A stretch of DNA of 55,532 bases from Bacteroidota bacterium (GCA_017857395.1 JAFMDF010000024.1:1-55532), one strand, 5' to 3'. Positions 36,303 to 45,378 are shown, counted from the first letter of the stretch. Notes: generated by a model from the sequence alone, not told the origin. Program-made: numbers and translations.

Positions 36303-36463
36303 GGTATTACTGTTTTTGAAGGCTGTTTGATGCTCAGCTCCATTGAGAAAATAGGCTTGCCCCGTTGTTAATTGATACTCGTCAGCATAAGTTCCAGTTA
36401 AACGCATTGGTGCTGTGGCCATTTTTTTTCTTGCAAAATACTAGATAAATCATTGATAATGAG

Positions 36464-36498
36464 TGCGGAAAATCATTGCGGCGAAGTGATATTTATCA
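36464..36498. promoter_or_regulatory. Twin CRP/FNR-type boxes upstream of plug-baeRF operon
   Basis: TGCGGAAAATCA (36464-36475, one mismatch) and perfect TGATATTTATCA (36487-36498), starts 23 bp apart. A weaker third half-site (CTAGATAAATCA, 36441-36452) continues the 23-bp phase. The divergent methyltransferase gene starts 240 bp away. The rest of 36499-36738 holds a 10-bp inverted repeat (36560-36569 with 36620-36629) and nothing else recognised. Confidence 0.65.
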
Positions 36499-36738
36499 GA
36501 ATAAGAATAGTGGTTTTTTTGAAATTTTGTAACCAAGGAAGGTACTCCCTTCTGCTTGGGTGGTTTCTTATAAGGATGGAATAAGAGTTCCCATCAAGTC
36601 GATATTGTCAGCGTTAGAGAAGAAACCACAAGTAAGTAGGCAGTCACGAGGTATTGACAGCTAATAAGTTGTTTATTATTCTTTAATTTTTTTGACAACC
36701 CCTTATAACATTTTTAAAAAATTAAAAATCGAATAATT

Positions 36739-37374
36739 ATGATTCAAACACATCCTTTTAGAACACACGCAAAGCAATATGATGAATGGTTTGACAAACA
36801 TCCTTTTGTCTATGAATCTGAATTGATTGCTATCAAACAGCAATTGCTTTCCTTGGGAGAAAATATTTATGGAATCGAAGTTGGTGTGGGAACTGGTCGT
36901 TTTGCCTCCAGACTAGGCATAAAAGAAGGAATTGAACCAGTAGAAGCAATGGCAGCTATTGCCCGAAATCGAGGCGTGGAAATAATGAAAAGCAGGGCGG
37001 AAAAATTACCCTATAAAGACCTACATTTCGATTTTATTTTGTTAGTGACCATCTGCCATTTAGACAATTTGCCTAGTGCGTTAAAAGAAATTCATCGAGT
37101 CTTAAAAAATAAAGGTTCGGTGATTATCGGCTTTTTAGACAAAGATGGGCAAATTGCTCAATCTTATGAGGAAAAGAGAAAAACCAGTCGTTTTTACCGA
37201 AATGCAACCTTTTACCCTGTCAAACGAGTAGATACCCTACTCAAAGCAGCTGGTTTTAAAAACCTTGAATATAGCCAAACGCTTTTTGGAAAACTCGAAG
37301 ATATTACCGAATACCAGTCAGCAAAAAGCGGACATGGGCGGGGGTCTTTTGTAGTGGTCAAGGCAAAAAAATAA
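36739..37374 (+). CDS. Class I SAM-dependent methyltransferase
   Basis: A small cytoplasmic methyltransferase (211 residues) of the Methyltransf_11 kind. The SAM-binding motif I is GIEVGVGTGRFASRLG (near 48), followed by the acidic GIEPVEAMAAIARNRG, motif II/III FDFILLVTICHLDN and the post-motif LKEIHRVLKNKGSVIIGFLD. The N-terminus (AKQYDEWFDKHPFVYESEL) and AAGFKNLEYSQTLFG near the end are typical of UbiE/arsenite-methyltransferase-like proteins, but the substrate cannot be told; the SKM/CxxC features of arsenite methyltransferases are absent. It is 23 bp upstream of the cytochrome gene, which may be cotranscribed. Confidence 0.82.
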   Translation: MIQTHPFRTHAKQYDEWFDKHPFVYESELIAIKQQLLSLGENIYGIEVGVGTGRFASRLGIKEGIEPVEAMAAIARNRGVEIMKSRAEKLPYKDLHFDFILLVTICHLDNLPSALKEIHRVLKNKGSVIIGFLDKDGQIAQSYEEKRKTSRFYRNATFYPVKRVDTLLKAAGFKNLEYSQTLFGKLEDITEYQSAKSGHGRGSFVVVKAKK

Positions 37375-37397
37375 TTTTCACCAAAAAAATAGTAATT

Positions 37398-37865
37398 ATG
37401 ACCTCAAAAAATAATTTCTTTCGAATTCTTACACCGGCGATGTTCCTCCTCATTATCTTATATGTCGGTGCGGGCTGCAATCAACAAGGCAAAGGATTTG
37501 CGCTTCCAGAAGGCAATCTAGAAACTGGAAAAGCTACTTTTACCAAATTAAAATGTAACGGATGTCATAGCATTTCCAATATTCAATGGACTGGCAATGC
37601 CGATAGCTTACATGTTTCTTTAGGTGGGACTGTTCGGATAATGAAAAGCTATGGCGAGTTGGTCGCCTCTGTCATCAATCCATCTCATAAAATTTCTGCC
37701 AATTATTATGTAGAAAAAGTAATCAGAACAAATGAGGATGGCAGTTCCAAAATGACCAATTATAATGCTGTGATGACCGTACAGGAATTGGTAGATATTG
37801 TCACTTTTTTACAATCGGAGTACAAAATTGAGCGACCAGGTCATAACTACTATCCGATGTATTGA
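37398..37865 (+). CDS. Lipoprotein monohaem cytochrome c
   Basis: A 155-residue exported electron carrier. The N-terminal hydrophobic segment ends in a lipobox (ILYVGAGC), so it is membrane-anchored outside the cytoplasm. One haem-attachment motif CNGCH follows at about residue 52, and the distal ligand is probably the Met of GSSKMTNYN near 117. The spacing fits a class I cytochrome c (LETGKATFTKLKCNGCH...VQELVDIVTFLQSEYK). Partner oxidase or reductase genes are not in the window. It probably shares a transcript with the methyltransferase gene upstream. Confidence 0.86.
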   Translation: MTSKNNFFRILTPAMFLLIILYVGAGCNQQGKGFALPEGNLETGKATFTKLKCNGCHSISNIQWTGNADSLHVSLGGTVRIMKSYGELVASVINPSHKISANYYVEKVIRTNEDGSSKMTNYNAVMTVQELVDIVTFLQSEYKIERPGHNYYPMY

Positions 37866-37872
37866 ATATACC

Positions 37873-38003
37873 CAAGTTGCGGAGAAAGCTGAAATGTTTC
37901 AAAATGGTTATATTGTTAGTGGAACTAAAAAATCTCGATTTAAGGATTATCCAGCGCTGTAACAATAAAACTATATAGCAATACAACAATTGTCCGCAAC
38001 TTG
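37873..38003. repeat. 131-bp segment bounded by an 11-bp inverted repeat
   Basis: CAAGTTGCGGA at 37873-37883 is repeated as TCCGCAACTTG at 37993-38003. No gene is seen inside, so it may be a small non-autonomous mobile element; no target duplication is obvious. Confidence 0.4.
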
Positions 38004-38019
38004 AATTAAATAAATTATT

Positions 38020-38063
38020 TAGAGGTTGACTTTTCAAGTTATAAACTGTGTAGTCAACCTCTA
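38020..38063. terminator. Hairpin at the end of the dnaJ remnant
   Basis: TAGAGGTTGACT (38020-38031) pairs perfectly with AGTCAACCTCTA (38052-38063). The right arm includes the dnaJ stop codon, so it was probably the terminator of the old dnaJ gene. Confidence 0.55.
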
Positions 38064-38291
38064 CGTATTGGTTTTATTTGCTAAGTCTTTTAGTTGTTGA
38101 TATAATTTCCGTTCCGCTTTCGAGATTTTTTCGAGGATGTGAAGATTTATGACCACATTCATATCGCCCTTATCAATTCGCCCAAATTTTGGCAAACCCT
38201 TTCCTTTCAATCTAAATACAGCACCCTGTTGTGTTCCTTCGGGTATTTTCAGTTTTACAGCGTTTTTTAAAGTTCGGACTTTTAAATCACC
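38061..38291 (-). pseudogene. dnaJ: 3' remnant of a dnaJ/cbpA co-chaperone gene
   Basis: On the minus strand an uninterrupted 76-codon frame runs from just after a TAA at 38292-38294 to TAG at 38061-38063. Its translation is the C-terminal end of a DnaJ family protein: KIPEGTQQGAVFRLKGKG, then KGDMNVVINL and KISKAERKLYQQLKDLA. There is no start, J domain, or substrate-binding domain I, so it is a fragment. It begins exactly where the secreted-protein gene 38287-40590 ends, overlapping its TGA, which marks a recombination junction. The reading frame has no internal stops, so the truncation may be fairly recent. Confidence 0.8.
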
Positions 38292-40590
38292 TTAAATTAT
38301 CCACTACGAATCGCTTGGTAATCAAGGGCAAGCCTTTCACTTTTACCATCATCCAATAAATACCATTTTCATAGTTACTGACATCTATCCGATGAGTCGG
38401 GACTGAAAAATCTACCTTAGAAAATTCCGCTATTTCCTGCCCAAAAACATTGAAAATATTGATACTTCCTGTTTTTCCATTTAAATATTTGAGATTTAAT
38501 TGTAGTTCTGTGCTTGCGGGATTGGGAGCAATGGAAAGAGCTTTGTTTTCCTTTAGCATTTTTTCCAGTTCTGCCGATGAATGCCGAAAACCGACCGCAT
38601 CTGTAAATGTAAATTCGATGTCCTTTCCACAAATCCAATTCCATTGGTCAGTATACATTTGTAGGCTAACCATGTAATTTTGGGAAGTCAAGCTGGTAAC
38701 GGTTTGAGCAGTTCCACAATCGGCAATACATTCAAAAACACGCTGCCAACTATTGTTCATATCATAAATTCGGAGAATCTCAATTGGAGCAGTTAAGCCA
38801 GTAATTTCCATAGTTCCATTGGTGCCAGAAATTTGAACGTCATCGCAAGAGGGAGTAGCGCCTGACTCCACTTCCACCGCTACGTTCTGCAATTGACAAA
38901 TCCATCTCCAGTCGGCGTCATAGAATTGTACTTTTACATAATGAGTTCCGGTACTTAACCCGGTAATGGTTTGTTCAGCGCCACAATCTGCTCCCTGACA
39001 ACGAAAGACTTGACTCCAATGCTGGTCATAAACTTCCACAATTTCATTCGGGGCAGATAAATTGGAAATGGTGATTTGTCCCGCTCCTCCTTCTATCTCT
39101 ACCTCCTCGCAGGTACCTCCTGCTGTACCATTGGTGACGGAAACTGGCACATTATCTAATTGACAAATCCAACTCCAGTTGGCATCATAGAATTGTACTT
39201 TTACATAGTAAATTCCTGTACTTAACCCAATAATGGTTTGTTCAGCGCCACAATCTGCTCCCTGACAACGAAAGACTTGACTCCAATGCTGGTCATAAAC
39301 TTCCACAATTTCATTCGGGGCAGATAAATTGGAAATGGTGATTTGTCCCGCTCCTCCTTCTATCTCTACCTCCTCGCAGTTTCCTGCAACAGCAGGCGCA
39401 TCCGTACGAAGGGCAAAAACTTTATTGGGCGTATAAGGAGGATTTAAATTGTCAGAAGTAATTCCGACTAGCGTATAACTACCATCAGAATTTTGTAAAA
39501 TAGTGAATGGTTTTAAATATTTGGGGTTATCCAGGGTAATGTTAAAACTTTGGGGATTTTCGGGGTTACCGGCGGAATTTATTTCACTAACAGTTAATTC
39601 ATAATGGATGCTACTATCATCTCCAGTTAAATCGTAGAGCAATAATCTTCCATCCGCCATTTCCTTGATGGTTCCCGAAAGGTCGGGGTTAACCCAGGTA
39701 ACCGTACTGTCAGCGTTTAGCTTTTTATGCTGTTTCATAGAAATCGATGGCGTTGTAAGGGATTCTAGGAAAACAAGTCCTCCATCTGAAGTTGGTTCAA
39801 GCTCGTCGAAAGCATAATACCAAATCGTATTACCGAAAGTAGGTCCTTCCTGCCATAAAGTGTTCCCATCTCCATCAATTTTCATAATATATTCCCCAAA
39901 CTCTAGTGAGCCTAATTGTGCTATACTATGAATGAAAAACTGGTCATTTTCAGAAGGAAGAATTTCAAAAGGTGAGTTTTCAAATCCTGGTCCGGCAACA
40001 ATCCTTTTCCAGATTTCATTGCCAGAGGCATCAATTCTGATGGCAAAATTTTGGGATAAAAATGGTCCAGATGCCTGAATCTTGGCTGAAATTATGAAGT
40101 CGCCAGAACTTAGCTTGGTAATTCTTACAGGTCCCCTGAGCCAGGCTGAAGGGATGCCTAAAGAATAGGTTTTCCGCCATTGGACAAATAAAACATTGTG
40201 TACCGAAGGAACTAAACTAACCGCATAAACGTCGTTTCCATCAATACCCACCTTGATAACACCTCCGCCGCCAAAAACGACATCATCAGCTGCTCCACCC
40301 CAGGATATTGTGTTAGTCAAAGCTCCAGTTGAATTATCAATTGAAGTATATATGTCATTTTCATCTTCTTTAAAGAAGATTGCAAAACTTTGGTCATTAA
40401 ATTTATTGACTTCATAAATGGAATGTTCGGTGCCTACAAAACTGTATTCATTATACCAAACTTGCTGCGCTGGGAGATTTAATCCAAAAAAAATAAGGCT
40501 TAACAATAGCAGTAAATGAATTTTTTTAAAATAATTTTGGTTTAGGAAAGTCGTATTTTCCCATTTTTGGAAGTATTGGTTGCTGGTCAT
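38287..40590 (-). CDS. Secreted propeller-like protein with three four-cysteine repeats and T9SS domain
   Basis: A 767-residue exported protein. A long N-terminal region with a hydrophobic stretch (KKIHLLLLLSLIFFGLNLPAQQ) serves as the signal. Residues about 45-400 contain repeated G-D-N and W motifs like a beta-propeller (KMDG-type turns: MKIDGDGNTLWQ, IRIDASGNEIWKR, PTSDGGLVFLES), a layout used by secreted 'delta-60'-like repeat proteins. Three repeats of about 87 residues start near 403, 491 and 579, each with four cysteines; the first two are almost identical, the third is the VFEC variant. A type A T9SS domain (LSIAPNPASTELQLN...KRFVVDNLR) ends it. Ligand unknown. Its stop overlaps a dnaJ fragment. 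Confidence 0.8.
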   Translation of the reverse strand: MTSNQYFQKWENTTFLNQNYFKKIHLLLLLSLIFFGLNLPAQQVWYNEYSFVGTEHSIYEVNKFNDQSFAIFFKEDENDIYTSIDNSTGALTNTISWGGAADDVVFGGGGVIKVGIDGNDVYAVSLVPSVHNVLFVQWRKTYSLGIPSAWLRGPVRITKLSSGDFIISAKIQASGPFLSQNFAIRIDASGNEIWKRIVAGPGFENSPFEILPSENDQFFIHSIAQLGSLEFGEYIMKIDGDGNTLWQEGPTFGNTIWYYAFDELEPTSDGGLVFLESLTTPSISMKQHKKLNADSTVTWVNPDLSGTIKEMADGRLLLYDLTGDDSSIHYELTVSEINSAGNPENPQSFNITLDNPKYLKPFTILQNSDGSYTLVGITSDNLNPPYTPNKVFALRTDAPAVAGNCEEVEIEGGAGQITISNLSAPNEIVEVYDQHWSQVFRCQGADCGAEQTIIGLSTGIYYVKVQFYDANWSWICQLDNVPVSVTNGTAGGTCEEVEIEGGAGQITISNLSAPNEIVEVYDQHWSQVFRCQGADCGAEQTITGLSTGTHYVKVQFYDADWRWICQLQNVAVEVESGATPSCDDVQISGTNGTMEITGLTAPIEILRIYDMNNSWQRVFECIADCGTAQTVTSLTSQNYMVSLQMYTDQWNWICGKDIEFTFTDAVGFRHSSAELEKMLKENKALSIAPNPASTELQLNLKYLNGKTGSINIFNVFGQEIAEFSKVDFSVPTHRIDVSNYENGIYWMMVKVKGLPLITKRFVVDNLR
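38690..39384 (-). repeat. Three copies of the four-cysteine repeat (264-bp period)
   Basis: Repeats begin at the cysteines encoded near 39380, 39116 and 38852. Long stretches of the first two copies are identical in DNA (for example from the triplets around 39345 and 39081 backwards), so they were duplicated or converted recently. Confidence 0.75.
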
Positions 40591-40815
40591 AGTTTTTGAT
40601 TTTTTATATTAAGTGAATATACTAAAGCAAATTTCTTAAATCGAGTATTAAAAGTAGATTTTGAATTAAAGCATAGTAATTTTCTGATTACCTCAATGGT
40701 GTATTTTTCGGAACTTTCCCCTTTTAATAAATTGATGGTTCAAATATTTCCTCGCTTTGTCTTTACTTGTATAAGCCTTAAAACCACTCGACATTACTAT
40801 CCTAACCACTAAACT

Positions 40816-40883
40816 GAGGGGGGAGAATAACCTCCAGAGGCAACTAATTGATTATCAATAAAAATTAGTTATTCCCACCCCTC
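40816..40883. terminator. Imperfect long hairpin after the HYR protein gene
   Basis: GAGGGG (40816-40821) pairs with CCCCTC (40878-40883) and the adjoining GGAGAATAAC with GTTATTCCCA imperfectly, 26 bp beyond the stop of the 40909-45138 gene. The rest of 40591-40908 shows no gene or CRP/FNR-type pair. Confidence 0.5.
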
Positions 40884-40908
40884 AACCACTAACTGAAATT
40901 ATATCTTT

Positions 40909-43900
40909 TTACCTGACTTGCCTTACGACAAACTTTTTTGTATAAATAATCGGATCCTCTTCTGATCGAACCGATATGAAATACAGCCCATTGGTCAATA
41001 GCTCAACGTCTATCATTTCCTTTTTATACTCCGCATTAACTTGTAGCGTCTTTTCATAAACTTTTTGCCCCATTTGGGTATTGATTATCAACCGAACTTT
41101 TTCCCCTTCAAATTGGTGTAAATCTATGAAGGTGCTAGTAAAGGCAGGGTTAGGTGCAATAGAAAAAGTTCGTTTTTCATAGACCTCGGAAATAGGTTCT
41201 GGCTTAGAAAAATCATTTTTTATCACACTATCATCTGATAGATTAATTTTCATACTATCGTCGGGCAAGTTACAAGGAGCTGCACATTCATCAAATGACT
41301 CATTAACGGCAGTCACCACATCGTTGACAGCTAATAAATTTTGTACAGCTGCTCCAGCTAAGACTGCGTTTGCGTAAGTCAACAGGTCACCGACATCCGG
41401 ATTCGGTGGTAAGGCAATTAAAATATTTTGAGGTACTTCAAAACATAAATTTTCTAATGGTAAAGTATTTAAATTACCATCAACTCGGGTATTAATTGTT
41501 AAGGTAATGACCTGTGCAATTAATATATTTCCAATCGTACCATTTTTCTTTGTAGCTATTGGTGCTGGGCTACAATTATTTCCAACGATAACCTCCCCAA
41601 CTGGCAATACAGTAGAGACCCCTCCTCCAGGTAATAACTTTAAAATACATTTTGAACTGTTGATCGTTAAAGACCGCCCTGGCTGACCAATTATAATGGG
41701 GCCTTGTGCTAAAGCAGCATCAAGAATTTCAGTAGTCGTTTTTCCATCAAATTTACCACCAGGGTTTCCATAAAACCCTTGGGTGAAAGTACAATAAGTA
41801 TCAAAGATAATCCGAGGTTCACAAATAGAAATTTCTTGAGAAATACTACTCGAATTGCCACAATCATCAATAAAAGTCCATGTTCTAATAGTCCTAGTCT
41901 CTGACATTACTTCATCTACGGGGTCAACAGTAATAAGTCTATCACAATTATCAACTGCCGTTAAGCTAACTGGTGGAGGTGGATCATCCAAACATACTAA
42001 TATATCCTCTGGTGGAGCAGGCGGTATTGGTGCAATGGTATCATTGACGGTGATATTTTGAGTGATACTACTTGAATTGCCGCAAGCATCGGCAAAAGTC
42101 CAAGTCCGTACTATGGTAAAATTGTTTGCACAATTTCCATCCGTTCTTACATCTACTGGGTCAGCGGTAATCGCCCCGTCGCAATTATCCGTCGCCGTTA
42201 GGCTAACTGGTGCGGGTACATCCGCTGCGCATTGACCGAGCACATCCGCAGGTGGAGCGGGCGGTACCGGTGCGATAGTGTCGTTGATGGTGATATTCTG
42301 GCTCACGCTGCTTGAATTACCGCAAGCATCGAAAAAGGTCCACGTTCGGACCAAGGTATAGCTGTTATCACAATTCCCATCTGTTCTTACATCTATTGGG
42401 CCAGCAGTAATCTCGCCGTCGCAATTATCTGTTGCAGTTAAATTAACTGCTGGAGGCATATCCGCTGCGCATTGACCGAGCACATCCGCAGGCGGAGCGG
42501 GCGGTACCGGTGCGATAGTGTCGTTGATGGTGATATTCTGGCTCACGCTGCTTGAATTACCGCAAGCATCGAAAAAGGTCCACGTTCGGACCAAGGTATA
42601 GCTGTTATCACAATTCCCATCTGTTCTTACATCTATTGGGCCAGCAGTAATCTCGCCATCGCAATTATCTGTTGCAGTTAAATTAACTGCTGGAGGCATA
42701 TCCGAATCGCATTGCCCAACGAAATCCGCAGGCGGAGCGGGCGGTATTGGTGCAATGGTATCATTGACGGTGATATTTTGAGTGATACTACTTGAATTGC
42801 CGCAAGCATCGAAAAAGGTCCACGTTCGGACCAAGGTATAGCTGTTATCACAATTCCCATCTGTTCTTACATCTATTGGGCCAGCAGTAATCTCGCCATC
42901 GCAATTATCTGTTGCAGTTAAATTAACTGCTGGAGGCATATCCGAATCGCATTGCCCAACGAAATCCGCAGGCGGAGCGGGCGGTATTGGTGCAATGGTA
43001 TCATTGACGGTGATATTTTGAGTGATACTACTTGAATTGCCGCAAGCATCGGCAAAAGTCCAAGTCCGTACTATGGTAAAATTGTTTGCACAATCTCTGT
43101 CCGTTCTTACATCCACTGGGTCAGCGGTAATCTCGCCATCACAATTATCCGTCGCCGTTAGGCTAACTGATGCGGGTACAGCCGCTGCGCATTGACCAAC
43201 CATATTCACAGGCGGAGCAGGTGGTATCGGTGCGATAATATCCTCTAATTTAATAATTTGAATACATGTTGTGCTTGGTTCAGGTATCCCTTGAAAATAA
43301 GCTTTCCAAGTTCTTGTAATCGTTTTTGCTCCACAAAGAGTATCTTCAACAACATCTGAATAGTCAATGATAACAGGGCAATTAGCATCATCAGGTGACG
43401 TAGCTAATCCTGTTACAGAAGGATCAGTAGAAGTACCAGGACAATCATTGACATTTGCTGGGCAAATAAGATTTGGGGGTTTTATTCTTTTAATGAAACT
43501 GGTAAGATCATTAGCTCCAGTATTGGCAAACCACCAAGTATTTATCGTATTAAAATTACCATAGACCTCATCTTTATCAGCAATATTTCCCCATTCTCCT
43601 GTCCAGCGATGACAGGGAGCAGTACAGCCATTACTACCATCTTTTGGTTCTCCTGTATTATTTGCTTCACTAATCATTGTATCATCATAAAATAATTTTT
43701 GTGGCCCAAGTGCAGGCCGAATAGTTTCTACGGTAAAACCATCATCATTAAATTCTGCATCGTAAACGGGGAAATGATAAACACCTTGCGAGAAAGCTGC
43801 TCGAATAGACATATTAGCAAGATTTTGTTGATTTCCAAGCCCGTCTTTCCCATCCCAAGGTAAACAAAATGAATAATTGAAACCAGGGTTGTCTGGATTG

Positions 43901-45138
43901 TCCACCGAATCAGTATCCATAATATTATAGGCTAAAAACCGCTCCGTTGGCTGATCCAAAATTCCATTGCTATCTGCACCTTCGATTAAAACTTCTATTT
44001 GACCTTTTTTATTAGCTTCAATGTTAATACAAAAAGACAAGGGGCAACCTGTTAGGAATTCGGTGCGAGCCTTAATTTCTCCAACTTCCTGTGTTGGACA
44101 AAAGGACTCATCTGGTTCATTCAGGAAGACAAATAATTCGGCGTTGGGAGAATTGAGATCCTGTAGGGACTTTCTGTCTGCTATAATATCTCCAGTATTG
44201 GCAGGACCAGTCGTATTAAAAGAAACATTAAAAGTACCTGCACGGAAACCAGAACGTTGATCATTATTTCCTGCTTCCGGTCGATTATTGACCCCAGAAT
44301 TAAAATTAATTTTGGTAACAAACCCTTCAATAGAACAAACATAAAAAGCGCCATTAAAAGCCCTATCAAATGGCCCATCGCCATCTCTTTTTAAACTTAA
44401 ACACCAGTTGTTTGACCAAACCCGTCCTGTTATGGGCGTTATGATGGAATTGATGGGTTCTGCTACGGTAATATCAAAATATTCGACATAAAAACCAGCA
44501 CCCTGAATATTGGGATTATAAGACGCATCTGTTGTATAAAATTCAATAAAATAGTTACCTGTTTTCTGTCCACAAGTTGTTAAATCCAGTACAAAAGCGG
44601 TATAACCACCCACATTCCCTAATTGGACAGGGCCATTATCTGCCATTGCTCGAGAGCTGATATTAGCATCTGTAGAACTAAGGGTTTGCCATACTTCTCC
44701 GTTAATAGTAGTATTCCCAAAACAGGAAATTGGTACACCATCTTGGTCAAGGATACGGAATATTAAGTCTTCTACTAATCCTGCTCCTCCGCTATCTTGA
44801 AATTCTCGATTATTTTTGGGAATACTAAATCCTAGATATACCTTTTCCTGAATACTTTGAATATTGAAAGCTAATTTAGAATCTGAACCTTTCCAAGCAA
44901 ATAGCCCATAGGAACCACCAGTAAAGCCAGTATTTCCCCCTCCAATAAAAAGAGCGGTTTCATCGGCAGTCGAAGGGGCTATTGATTTAGTGCCTTCGGC
45001 AATTAAAGGCGTATTATTAGTGACTGCTAAAAAAAAGAGCAGGAAATAAAATATTCCAAGCCTCGATAAAAAATAATTTTTATTTTTTGAGCTAAGAATA
45101 ATTAAGTTACGAGTGTAGTCAAGTCTAATTTTGTTCAT
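40909..45138 (-). CDS. Large secreted HYR-repeat protein with T9SS sorting domain
   Basis: A 1409-residue exported surface protein from ATG 45138 (MNKIRLDYTRNLII); an upstream in-frame ATG at 45228 is less likely. A hydrophobic signal segment ends near residue 45 (FYFLLFFLAVTNNTPLIAEG). An N-terminal region of about 500 residues, rich in G and N, has no recognised enzyme motif. Six HYR-type repeats of 80 residues follow, each with APxPPAPPxD...GQC...LTATDNCDG...VRTWTFxDACGNSSS. A region of about 150 residues follows (GQPGRSLTINSSKCILKLLPGGG). A type A T9SS domain closes the protein (FSIAPNPAFTSTFIDL...KFVVRQVR). Likely an adhesin or cell-surface protein. Confidence 0.84.
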   Translation of the reverse strand: MNKIRLDYTRNLIILSSKNKNYFLSRLGIFYFLLFFLAVTNNTPLIAEGTKSIAPSTADETALFIGGGNTGFTGGSYGLFAWKGSDSKLAFNIQSIQEKVYLGFSIPKNNREFQDSGGAGLVEDLIFRILDQDGVPISCFGNTTINGEVWQTLSSTDANISSRAMADNGPVQLGNVGGYTAFVLDLTTCGQKTGNYFIEFYTTDASYNPNIQGAGFYVEYFDITVAEPINSIITPITGRVWSNNWCLSLKRDGDGPFDRAFNGAFYVCSIEGFVTKINFNSGVNNRPEAGNNDQRSGFRAGTFNVSFNTTGPANTGDIIADRKSLQDLNSPNAELFVFLNEPDESFCPTQEVGEIKARTEFLTGCPLSFCINIEANKKGQIEVLIEGADSNGILDQPTERFLAYNIMDTDSVDNPDNPGFNYSFCLPWDGKDGLGNQQNLANMSIRAAFSQGVYHFPVYDAEFNDDGFTVETIRPALGPQKLFYDDTMISEANNTGEPKDGSNGCTAPCHRWTGEWGNIADKDEVYGNFNTINTWWFANTGANDLTSFIKRIKPPNLICPANVNDCPGTSTDPSVTGLATSPDDANCPVIIDYSDVVEDTLCGAKTITRTWKAYFQGIPEPSTTCIQIIKLEDIIAPIPPAPPVNMVGQCAAAVPASVSLTATDNCDGEITADPVDVRTDRDCANNFTIVRTWTFADACGNSSSITQNITVNDTIAPIPPAPPADFVGQCDSDMPPAVNLTATDNCDGEITAGPIDVRTDGNCDNSYTLVRTWTFFDACGNSSSITQNITVNDTIAPIPPAPPADFVGQCDSDMPPAVNLTATDNCDGEITAGPIDVRTDGNCDNSYTLVRTWTFFDACGNSSSVSQNITINDTIAPVPPAPPADVLGQCAADMPPAVNLTATDNCDGEITAGPIDVRTDGNCDNSYTLVRTWTFFDACGNSSSVSQNITINDTIAPVPPAPPADVLGQCAADVPAPVSLTATDNCDGAITADPVDVRTDGNCANNFTIVRTWTFADACGNSSSITQNITVNDTIAPIPPAPPEDILVCLDDPPPPVSLTAVDNCDRLITVDPVDEVMSETRTIRTWTFIDDCGNSSSISQEISICEPRIIFDTYCTFTQGFYGNPGGKFDGKTTTEILDAALAQGPIIIGQPGRSLTINSSKCILKLLPGGGVSTVLPVGEVIVGNNCSPAPIATKKNGTIGNILIAQVITLTINTRVDGNLNTLPLENLCFEVPQNILIALPPNPDVGDLLTYANAVLAGAAVQNLLAVNDVVTAVNESFDECAAPCNLPDDSMKINLSDDSVIKNDFSKPEPISEVYEKRTFSIAPNPAFTSTFIDLHQFEGEKVRLIINTQMGQKVYEKTLQVNAEYKKEMIDVELLTNGLYFISVRSEEDPIIYTKKFVVRQVR
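41800..43235 (-). repeat. 240-bp coding repeats of the HYR protein, homogenised
   Basis: Six copies; the interior ones (about 42001-43200) have an exact 240-bp period. For example 42301-42360 equals 42541-42600, 42661-42720 equals 42901-42960, and 42061-42120 equals 43021-43080. The mosaic pattern implies gene conversion or unequal crossing over. Confidence 0.85.
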
Positions 45139-45289
45139 AATTTGTTTTTTTAAATTATTTATAATTAAATTGAATAGCTCCTTAATACAAGAAGAGTAAC
45201 CATACCATTTAACCTCAGTTGCCCACAATTTGAGTTATTCTTTCATTGTTACTTGGTATGAAATTAAAGGAAGGAATTATCAGATGTCA

Positions 45290-45378
45290 TGATAATAGTC
45301 AAGAATAGCGGGTGATTCTTGTCAGCATCGAGGATTATTGTCAAATTTCACACCTAAGCACAGGCATGATATTAATCA
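45290..45378. promoter_or_regulatory. Complex CRP/FNR-type box array upstream of the CBM48 gene
   Basis: TGATAATAGTCA (45290-45301) and TGATTCTTGTCA (45313-45324) are spaced 23 bp. A degenerate GGATTATTGTCA follows at 45332 and a perfect TGATATTAATCA at 45367-45378, off the regular phase. The last ends 84 bp before ATG 45462. The divergent HYR gene starts 152 bp from the first box. Confidence 0.7.

Noticed and set aside
36303-36422. Longer plug protein starting at ATG 36422
   Set aside because: It would bury the lipoprotein signal peptide; kept only as a possible leader.
36560-36629. 10-bp inverted repeat as a riboswitch before the methyltransferase gene
   Set aside because: The 50-base loop shows no known riboswitch core; it may be chance.
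42001-43200. Regular DNA repeats that might suggest a CRISPR or satellite array
   Set aside because: The period is 240 bp, units are coding throughout and keep the HYR protein frame; there are no spacers.
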